DNA of 34,738 nt from Odoribacter sp. (GTDB taxonomy: Bacteria; Bacteroidota; Bacteroidia; Bacteroidales; Prolixibacteraceae): NCBI GenBank assembly GCA_013824715.1, contig PNOH01000043.1, forward strand, positions 1 to 34,738, given 5' to 3'. Shown here piece by piece: positions 1 to 5,685 of this stretch. The notes beneath the pieces are model-generated. The model did not search any database. It was given only the letters and a program-made list of their open reading frames with translations, and was not told the DNA's origin. Within the stretch, counting starts at the first letter, position 1; the number at the start of each line of letters is the position of its first letter. The position numbers and the translations under genes were made by a program.

Positions 1-180
1 CAACGACTAACAGCAAAGTCTGGAGTGCCGTAGGTACGAAACATTTCGATTTCAATATTCACCAACTGCCTTCAACCGTTTCCCTTGCATCCTCCAGTTA
101 TTCATTTATGGGCTGTATGCCAACATACTATGGGACTACTGAGGTTTCCCTGACAAATAAGGTTTTTATGAAATGAATAT
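1..180. repeat. Non-coding edge, possible dispersed-repeat fragment
   Basis: I find no credible reading frame here. The stretch contains small stem-loops: GTGCC-GTA-GGTAC at about 28-40 (one G-T pair) and GTATG-CCAA-CATAC at about 114-129. The phrase GTGCCGTAGGTACGAAA looks to me like intergenic repeats seen in other Bacteroidota, but that is from memory and was not tested. It may be the end of a repeat cut by the window edge. Confidence 0.3.
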
Positions 181-190
181 TGAGCGAACT

Positions 191-302
191 CCGAAAAGTA
201 AAAAAACAGTAATTTAGTCATCCGATGAATTCCTAATTAACTGATTAACAGATTGAAAATTTCTAATTCATTTGCAAAAACATTCATCGGATGACTTTTC
301 GG
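191..302. repeat. Long inverted repeat at the 3' end of rsmE, probable terminator
   Basis: GTCATCCGATGAAT (217-230) is perfectly inverted at 282-295, with a 51-nt loop. The outer parts CCGAAAAGT (191-199) and ACTTTTCGG (294-302) also pair, leaving a 19-nt insertion in the left arm only. Read on the - strand, the hairpin is followed by a run of seven T (200-206 on the + strand are A), so it could terminate rsmE. The right arm lies inside the rsmE coding region and encodes part of its C-terminal tail. Confidence 0.6.
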
Positions 303-1002
303 ACTGGTTCAATAAATTAAGGGTGTGGCAGGCCACCAATCCTGCAGTTTCGGTACGGAGACGGCTTTCGCCCAGGCTAACCGGATGAAAACCGGCCTTG
401 ATGGCCATTTCAATTTCTTCGGTCGAAAAATCTCCTTCGGGGCCTATCAGAATCAGGTAATTCTGATTCGGGACAACCAAATTTTTCAGCAAATCGCGGC
501 GATGGTCGTCGCAATAGGCAATAAACTTCTGGCCCTCAAATGGCATCCTGATAATATCATTGAACTTTGTAAGTTGATCGAGTTGGGGCAAATAAGCTTT
601 CAACGATTGCTTCATGGCCGAAACCATCACTTTTTCGAGCCGGTCGTGTTTGATTTCCTTTCTTTCAGAATGTTGGCAGAGCAATGGTGTTACCCGGTTA
701 ATACCAATTTCAGTAGCTTTTTCAAGAAACCATTCTATCCGTTCAATGTTTTTAGTTGGTGCAATGGCCACATGAACCTGAAAATTCTGAAGACCAAAAT
801 CCTGCTCCGATTTAACCACATTTACAACACATCGTTTGGGATTCGGATCGACAATTTCAGCAGTAAAAAAACCGCCCCGTCCATTAACCAGGGTAATTTC
901 ATCACCTTTTTCGAGCCGCAAAACCCGCACGCAATGTTTCGATTCGGTTTCGTCGAGCGTGTAAGTATTTCCTGAAATATCGGAAGTATAGAAAATGTGC
1001 AT
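268..1002 (-). CDS. rsmE: 16S rRNA (uracil-1498-N3)-methyltransferase RsmE
   Basis: RsmE uses S-adenosylmethionine to methylate N3 of U1498 in 16S rRNA of the small subunit. The 244-residue protein has the usual order: an N-terminal PUA-like RNA-binding part (about 1-70), then a SPOUT knot domain. Knot signatures are visible: TEIGINRVTPLLCQ near the middle, LIGPEGDFS at about 185, and LGESRLRTETAG at about 212, which forms the SAM-binding trefoil loop. The length is near the family norm, but the last ten or so residues (SEKSSDECFCK) run beyond the usual end and are encoded by the right arm of the inverted repeat at 191-302. It lies 66 bp downstream of the phosphatase gene on the same strand, so the two may be co-transcribed. 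Confidence 0.95.
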   Translation of the reverse strand: MHIFYTSDISGNTYTLDETESKHCVRVLRLEKGDEITLVNGRGGFFTAEIVDPNPKRCVVNVVKSEQDFGLQNFQVHVAIAPTKNIERIEWFLEKATEIGINRVTPLLCQHSERKEIKHDRLEKVMVSAMKQSLKAYLPQLDQLTKFNDIIRMPFEGQKFIAYCDDHRRDLLKNLVVPNQNYLILIGPEGDFSTEEIEMAIKAGFHPVSLGESRLRTETAGLVACHTLNLLNQSEKSSDECFCK

Positions 1003-1038
1003 CTGTTTCTGGAAAGTTTAAAGTTGCTTTGATTTTGG

Positions 1039-1056
1039 ATATTGATTATTCAATAT
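1039..1056. other. Small AT-rich hairpin between the phosphatase gene and rsmE
   Basis: ATATTGA-TTAT-TCAATAT forms a perfect 7-bp stem in the 66-bp gap between two - strand genes. No T-run follows on the - strand, so it is a weak terminator candidate at best. It could be an mRNA processing or attenuating structure. Confidence 0.3.
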
Positions 1057-1068
1057 TGGTCACCTGAA

Positions 1069-1560
1069 TTACACCGACTTTGGCGTAATCTGAAAGGCAA
1101 TCTTTCCTCTGCGTGCCGAAACATCCTGCCATCTGTCAACTTCAAAGTCTATGGCAACAGTTGCGCAGGTTGGCATGTCCGAAAGGAAACCGTTTACCAG
1201 GTTATAGACCAGCGAATGTACGGCCGGATTATGCCCGAAAATAATAACCGTTTGAACCTCTTTGGGCAATTCATGAAGCAATTCAACAAATTGATGAGTG
1301 GTAAGCCCTTCATACAACTCATCTTCCTGCCGGATTGATGTGGCATCAATCCCCAGGTTCTGACAATAAATAGTAGCTGTGTGCATCGTTCGCGTGGCCG
1401 GACTGGCAATCACCAAATCAGGAACAATGCCTGATTTGTACAGCTTTTTACTGATTTTTTTCGCATCGTCAACCCCCCGGCCAGTCAAGCCGCGGTTAAA
1501 ATCATCGTCGTAACCATATTGAACTGATTTCGCATGCCTGACAATTATTACCCGTTTCAT
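1069..1560 (-). CDS. SixA-type histidine phosphatase
   Basis: Member of the phosphoglycerate-mutase-like histidine phosphatase superfamily, SixA/YjgK-like branch, 163 residues. The catalytic RHAKS motif (His9) is at the extreme N-terminus, as in SixA. SPATRTMHTA (about residues 54-63) supplies the conserved arginine, and the second catalytic histidine is in FGHNP (about residue 109). There is no signal peptide, so the protein is cytoplasmic. In E. coli SixA acts on phosphohistidine proteins such as the phosphotransferase component NPr; here the substrate is unknown. A -7-like element (1577-1584) lies about 15 bases upstream of the start. Confidence 0.88.
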   Translation of the reverse strand: MKRVIIVRHAKSVQYGYDDDFNRGLTGRGVDDAKKISKKLYKSGIVPDLVIASPATRTMHTATIYCQNLGIDATSIRQEDELYEGLTTHQFVELLHELPKEVQTVIIFGHNPAVHSLVYNLVNGFLSDMPTCATVAIDFEVDRWQDVSARRGKIAFQITPKSV

Positions 1561-1576
1561 AGTGATTCATTTTGTA

Positions 1577-1584
1577 CAAAATTA
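1577..1584 (-). promoter_or_regulatory. -7 promoter element of the phosphatase-rsmE pair
   Basis: Read on the - strand the bases are TAATTTTG, matching the Bacteroidota -7 consensus TAnnTTTG. The predicted transcript start is about 13 nt before the phosphatase start codon. I see no clear -33 element. Confidence 0.45.
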
Positions 1585-1618
1585 ATCTATTTTTAACGCC
1601 GAAGTTAATCTTCCTGAA

Positions 1619-2128
1619 ATGAAACGAATTGGCTTATTATCGGATACACACGGAACATTAAGTACACGGATTTTCAAGTTTTTTGAACCAGTTGATGAAA
1701 TCTGGCACGCCGGAGATATAGGCAATGCAGAAACCGCCGACCAACTTTCGGCATTCAAACCGTTGCTTGCAGTTTACGGAAACATTGATGATCATGTTCT
1801 ACGCCGGATGTTTCAGCTTGACCAACGATTTTATTGCGAAGAAGTGGATGTGTTAATGACACACATTGGAGGTTATCCCGGTCATTACGAAACCAGGGTG
1901 CGAAATCAATTCAAAATAAAGGCGCCTCAACTTTTTATTTGCGGGCACTCACATATTCTTAAAGTCATTTTCGATCCGAAATATCAGTTGCTGCATATTA
2001 ATCCCGGAGCAGCCGGAAATAAAGGCATTCATCAGGTTTGTACTGCCGTGAGGTTTGTGATTGACGGGAAAAATATCAAGGACATGGAAGTGCTGGAATT
2101 TGAAAGGGCCGCATTTCAGGAAATTTGA
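1619..2128 (+). CDS. YfcE/MJ0936-family metallophosphoesterase
   Basis: Calcineurin-like phosphodiesterase of the small YfcE/MJ0936 family, 169 residues. All metal-binding blocks are present in order: LLSDTHG (about 6-12), HAGDIGN (about 30-36), VYGNIDDH (about 53-60), THIGG (about 80) and CGHSH (about 108-112). Family members hydrolyse phosphodiesters with Mn or similar metals in vitro; the natural substrate is not settled. There is no signal peptide. It is divergent from the phosphatase gene, with a 58-bp gap that must hold both promoters. Confidence 0.9.
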   Translation: MKRIGLLSDTHGTLSTRIFKFFEPVDEIWHAGDIGNAETADQLSAFKPLLAVYGNIDDHVLRRMFQLDQRFYCEEVDVLMTHIGGYPGHYETRVRNQFKIKAPQLFICGHSHILKVIFDPKYQLLHINPGAAGNKGIHQVCTAVRFVIDGKNIKDMEVLEFERAAFQEI

Positions 2129-2266
2129 TCATAAAACAGTTATACCCATACATCAAAAGCAGCGAAAACATACTCAGTCCACCAGATAAGCTGAACGCTG
2201 ACCAGCCTGAACCTAAAGAATTAAAATAAAGCTGTTTAGTATAAGTTAAAGTTCAGAAAAGTACCA

Positions 2267-2274
2267 TATATTTG
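2267..2274 (+). promoter_or_regulatory. -7 promoter element upstream of chrA
   Basis: TATATTTG matches TAnnTTTG exactly and lies 65 nt before the chrA start. The rest of 2129-2338 (210 bp) shows no gene. The stretch around 2288-2320 (GTTATGGGCAATGCTAAAAG) looks like leader sequences I associate with horizontally moved genes in Bacteroidota, but this is only an impression. Confidence 0.45.
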
Positions 2275-2338
2275 GTGATAGTAACTTGTTATGGGCAATG
2301 CTAAAAGACGACCGGGTAACATTAAACTAATGTGACGA

Positions 2339-3649
2339 ATGGACAAACCAACTTTCCGACAAGCATTAAAATTCTGGACAAAACTTGGTTTCATAAGTTT
2401 TGGGGGACCTGCAGGACAAATTGCTATCATGCACGAGTATTTAGTGGACAAAAAAAAGTGGATAAGCGACAGCAAATTTCTACACGCGTTGAACTATTGT
2501 ATGGTTTTGCCGGGACCTGAAGCACAACAGTTGGCAACATACATAGGCTGGATGCTTCACGGCACTTGGGGCGGACTAACAGCAGGGATATTGTTTGTGC
2601 TTCCTTCAATGTTCATTCTTCTTGGATTAAGCGCTATTTATGTTTCGTTCGGAACCATTCCATTGATTTATGCAATGTTTAGCGGACTAAAACCTGCCGT
2701 AATTGCGATTGTTATTCTTGCACTAATCAAAATCGGTAAAAAATCTCTTTTGAGTCCGTTTCATTATTTTGTCGCGCTTGCCGCTTTTATTTCTATTTTC
2801 TTTTTGCATATTCCGTTTCCATTGATTATAATCGGTGCAATTATTATTGCAGCAATAACACGACAGTTTTTTCCAACATTCTTTGCAACAAATAACAACA
2901 AGTCAACACAAAAGGATAATGAAGAAGAAGATTTTTACATCAATAGAAATACGGTTATCCCAAATATCGGGTTCAGACCATTCCGTTTTTGGAAACAAGT
3001 AAGTGTTGGCGTTTTACTCTGGGCAATACCTCTTGTTGCATTTTACTTTCTGACAAGCGACTTTGAATTTTGGAAAAAGTTATCGGTATTCTTTACGCAA
3101 GCCGCATTTGTAACATTTGGCGGCGCTTATGCCGTGTTGCCTTATGTGGCACAAGTTAGTGTAGAAAAATTCAACTGGCTGACTAATTTACAAATGATAG
3201 ACGGACTTGCACTTGGCGAGACGACCCCTGGACCTTTAATTATGGTGCTTGTTTTCGTTGGTTTTATGGCAGGGCATAATCATTTTGGCAGTTCACTTGC
3301 AATGGGGGCACTTGGACTTGTAACGACTACATTTTATACATTTCTTCCTTGTTTCCTTTTCATATTTGTAGGAGCGCCAATCATTGAACGGACTCAGGAG
3401 AACAAAAAAGTAAAAGAAATTCTCGCACTTGTGACAGCAGCGGTAGTTGGTGTTGTTCTCAACTTGACAATTTATCTCGGCAAAGCAGTAATTCTTCCGA
3501 CAGACATTTCATTCGCAAGGCTGGACTATATTTCGCTCGGCTGGACAGTTGTTTCATTCATTGCAATGTATCGCTTTAAAGTAAATATGATAACTTGGAT
3601 TGGGGTTAGTGCTGTTTTTGGACTTGGTTATTATCTGATAACTCATTGA
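2339..3649 (+). CDS. chrA: Chromate transporter (long-chain CHR family)
   Basis: Membrane protein of 436 residues with two homologous CHR domains, the long-chain form of the chromate ion transporter family. The repeated signature appears twice: FGGPAGQIAIMHEYLV with VLPGPEAQQ in the first half (about 21-60), and FGGAYAVLPYVAQ with GETTPGPL in the second (about 255-300). A charged linker (about 178-200, rich in N, K, E and D) separates them. About ten to twelve hydrophobic segments are visible. Known members export chromate, probably by proton antiport; the role here is inferred from the family. The start at 2339 gives a conventional N-terminus (MDKPTFRQALKFWTKLGFIS). It has its own promoter and is followed at once by a dead mazEF pair, which suggests an acquired segment. 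Confidence 0.93.
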   Translation: MDKPTFRQALKFWTKLGFISFGGPAGQIAIMHEYLVDKKKWISDSKFLHALNYCMVLPGPEAQQLATYIGWMLHGTWGGLTAGILFVLPSMFILLGLSAIYVSFGTIPLIYAMFSGLKPAVIAIVILALIKIGKKSLLSPFHYFVALAAFISIFFLHIPFPLIIIGAIIIAAITRQFFPTFFATNNNKSTQKDNEEEDFYINRNTVIPNIGFRPFRFWKQVSVGVLLWAIPLVAFYFLTSDFEFWKKLSVFFTQAAFVTFGGAYAVLPYVAQVSVEKFNWLTNLQMIDGLALGETTPGPLIMVLVFVGFMAGHNHFGSSLAMGALGLVTTTFYTFLPCFLFIFVGAPIIERTQENKKVKEILALVTAAVVGVVLNLTIYLGKAVILPTDISFARLDYISLGWTVVSFIAMYRFKVNMITWIGVSAVFGLGYYLITH

Positions 3650-3661
3650 CACGATGGAAAG

Positions 3662-3826
3662 AAGGGCTGCAAAACGATAGTAATCCTCGAAAAAGGACAA
3701 ATCGTCATAAAACCATTATCAAGACCGCGACAAGGTTGGGAAAAAGCTTTCAAAAAAATGTCTGTAAATGGCGATGACAGATTGTTGATTAACGATGTTT
3801 TTGAAGGCGAAAACCTTGAAGAATAG
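3662..3826 (+). pseudogene. Remnant of a MazE/AbrB-type antitoxin (C-terminal part)
   Basis: Directly after the chrA stop, and in the same frame, the DNA encodes ILEKGQIVIKPLSRPRQGWE and then KAFKK, NGDDRLLINDVF and GENLEE, ending at TAG (3824-3826). This is the hallmark C-terminal half of MazE-family antitoxins, which bind and neutralise MazF. The N-terminal DNA-binding swapped-hairpin part with its start codon is missing: upstream lies only the chrA stop. It is a truncated gene with no usable ATG. The chrA end may have been fused to it by the deletion or insertion that removed the N-terminus. The match is by eye from knowledge of the family. Confidence 0.75.
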
Positions 3827-3903
3827 AAATAAATCAATATCAAATCATTCTGGTAAATCTTGATCCAACAACTGGGAGCGAGATAAAAAAAACAAGCCCA
3901 TAA
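3823..3903 (+). pseudogene. Remnant of a MazF-type endoribonuclease toxin (N-terminal 26 codons)
   Basis: Overlapping the end of the mazE remnant, the frame from 3823 reads IEINQYQIILVNLDPTTGSE followed by IKKTSP and a TAA at 3901. This is the conserved N-terminus of MazF (QYxIxLVNLDPTxGxEIKKTRP), including the start of the RNA-binding/catalytic core. The first codon is ATA instead of ATG, and the rest of the roughly 110-residue toxin is gone. A faint echo (NHLNSTI, about 3911-3931, another frame) may be a later piece. No active toxin can be made from this. Confidence 0.75.
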
Positions 3904-3974
3904 CCTCATAAAACCATCTCAATTCGACCATTCATCGGAGCTCAGGACTACGAAATTAAAACTGAAAACAAGAT

Positions 3975-4301
3975 ATGATCGCAAAAACACCGGAACCACC
4001 CTATTATGCTGTAATCTTCACATCGGTAAGGACTGACGGGGATCATGGATATGCTGAAATGGCAGATAAAATGATGGAATTAGCTAAAATTCAATCCGGA
4101 TTTTTGGGTGTCGAGTCGGCAAGAGAACAAATAGGAATTACTGTTTCATACTGGACAGACCTGGAAGCGATACAAAAATGGAGAGATAACCTGGAACATC
4201 AGGTTGCCAGAACGAAAGGAAAAGAAAGTTGGTATCAGCAATTTACAACAAGAATTGCAAAAGTTGAACGTGATTACAGTTTTGAAAAATCCCCCGCGTA
4301 A
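3975..4301 (+). CDS. Antibiotic biosynthesis monooxygenase-fold (ABM) protein
   Basis: A 108-residue ferredoxin-like alpha/beta-barrel protein of the ABM/YgiN kind. The pattern is typical: an opening strand (YYAVIFTSVR), a helix (MADKMMELAKIQSGFLGVES) and the closing element (GITVSYWTDLEAIQKWRD), followed by an H-rich helix (LEHQVARTKGK). Members are small dimeric enzymes or quinone/haem-binding proteins; the substrate here is unknown. It is cytoplasmic. It appears monocistronic, starting 72 bp after the mazF remnant. The start is set by an in-frame stop just upstream (TGA at 3963-3965). Confidence 0.8.
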   Translation: MIAKTPEPPYYAVIFTSVRTDGDHGYAEMADKMMELAKIQSGFLGVESAREQIGITVSYWTDLEAIQKWRDNLEHQVARTKGKESWYQQFTTRIAKVERDYSFEKSPA

Positions 4302-4411
4302 ATTATTTTATCTTTAAATATGGAAAGTCTGGCAACCCCTTTGAACCCACACCACCAATCGGTTCACTATACTTGTAAATCGAACTCCTGAAAATAAATA
4401 ACCCTTAAAAA

Positions 4412-4909
4412 ATGAAATTGAATTTGTTTTTGCTTTTGACTTTTTTGACAATCCTGTCTTCATTCAATGTGTTTGCTCAAAACACAGAAAATAGCAATCT
4501 TATTTTAACTCACCACGACCATCACAGGAACGAAATTGGGTTGTCATACTCACCGGTATATTTGCTCAAGGAAAAAGGATTTGCCTCAGGAATGCATCTG
4601 CATTTTGTGCGTAACCTACACAATTCAAAATTTGGACTTGGCCTGGGCTATGAAAGAATATTTGACAAGCATAAACATAGCACTTTCGGGCTTGAAGTGA
4701 TGTACAGGCCCATTGAAAAATTAAGTTTCAGCGTATCGCCAGGCTTGACATTTGAAGACAATATTTCAGGGGTAAATCCTGCCTTGCACTTTGAAACCAC
4801 CTACGACTTTGAAATCGGAGATTTCCACATTGGACCAGCATTCGAATTTGCAATTGATCCGGAAGACATTCATTTAAGCCTGGGAGTTCATCTGGGCTTT
4901 GGATTCTGA
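4412..4909 (+). CDS. Small outer-membrane beta-barrel-like protein with signal peptide
   Basis: No named family recognised. The 165-residue protein begins with a clear signal peptide ending at FNVFAQ (about residue 22). A histidine-rich stretch follows (ILTHHDHHRNE, about 31-41), then alternating polar/hydrophobic strands with Gly and aromatic girdle residues (for example FGLGLGYERIF, FGLEVMYRPI, LSFSVSPGLTF), ending in GFGF with a terminal aromatic residue as in outer-membrane proteins. I infer a barrel of about eight strands in the outer membrane. The histidines could bind metal, but nothing shows this. It precedes msrA on the same strand by 58 bp. Confidence 0.65.
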   Translation: MKLNLFLLLTFLTILSSFNVFAQNTENSNLILTHHDHHRNEIGLSYSPVYLLKEKGFASGMHLHFVRNLHNSKFGLGLGYERIFDKHKHSTFGLEVMYRPIEKLSFSVSPGLTFEDNISGVNPALHFETTYDFEIGDFHIGPAFEFAIDPEDIHLSLGVHLGFGF

Positions 4910-4967
4910 ATCATTTCGTTTTCAACTTTTTTGGTAGTTATATGTTCTGAAGTGAAAAGTAAAAATC

Positions 4968-5558
4968 ATGAACCGGTTTCTTTTCATATTAATTCTATTC
5001 GCAATGACACATAGTTCAAGTTCAGGGCAAACAGAAACTGCAACCTTTGGGGGAGGCTGTTTTTGGTGTACCGAAGCTATTTTCAAGAGCCTGAAAGGTG
5101 TTGAAACCGTTGAATCAGGCTATTCAGGTGGAAAGTTGAAGGACCCTACTTATAAAGAAGTCTGTACCGGTGAAACTGGTCACGCAGAAGTGATTCAGAT
5201 TGCCTTCGATCCGGCAGTAATCAGTTTCCATGAATTGCTTGAAGTTTTCTGGGAAACACACGATCCTACCACGCTAAACCGTCAGGGCGCCGATGTGGGA
5301 ACGCAATACCGGTCGGTTGTTTTTTACCATTCACCGCAACAAAAGGAGGAAGCAGAAAAATACAAGGCTGAACTGAATAAAGAAAATGTATTTGGCAAGC
5401 CGGTTGTGACAGAAATAACAGCTTTTGAGAAATTTTACAAGGCCGAAAACTATCATCAGGATTACTATGCCAACAACTCGACACAAGGTTATTGCCAGAT
5501 TGTAATTGTACCCAAACTCCAAAAGTTTAGAAAGATTTTTAAGGATAAACTCAAATAA
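4968..5558 (+). CDS. msrA: Peptide-methionine (S)-S-oxide reductase MsrA, exported
   Basis: Reduces methionine-S-sulfoxide in oxidised proteins. The 196-residue protein carries the MsrA active site GGGCFWC with the nucleophilic Cys31, plus the conserved blocks GYSGG, TGETGHAEV, THDPTTLNRQGADVGTQYRS and the C-terminal ENYHQDYY. The first 20 residues form a signal peptide ending in SSSSG-Q, so this form acts in the periplasm, where MsrA repairs envelope proteins. No MsrB domain is fused. Likely resolving cysteines are Cys34 and that in QGYCQI near the C-terminus. Confidence 0.93.
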   Translation: MNRFLFILILFAMTHSSSSGQTETATFGGGCFWCTEAIFKSLKGVETVESGYSGGKLKDPTYKEVCTGETGHAEVIQIAFDPAVISFHELLEVFWETHDPTTLNRQGADVGTQYRSVVFYHSPQQKEEAEKYKAELNKENVFGKPVVTEITAFEKFYKAENYHQDYYANNSTQGYCQIVIVPKLQKFRKIFKDKLK

Positions 5559-5685
5559 CCTATTAAATATAGGCAATTTACTGGTGGGCTGCCAAAGAAA
5601 ATAAATTGCATTAGTAAGATCACAAACCGTAATTTGTAATTGAAATTGTATCTTCGTGTTGCATAAAACTAACCAATCTGGCAGC

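Noticed and set aside
325-975. Long + strand open frame of 216 residues opposite rsmE
   Set aside because: It is antisense to a clearly recognised enzyme, and its product shows no domain or sensible composition.
2285-2338. Integron attC or transposon end before chrA
   Set aside because: The leader resembles moved genes only loosely; GTTATGG does not fit the GTTRRRY core and no inverted arms or integrase are seen.
5656-5685. GTG start for the mannosidase ten codons upstream
   Set aside because: It would place polar residues before the signal peptide; ATG at 5686 gives a textbook export signal.
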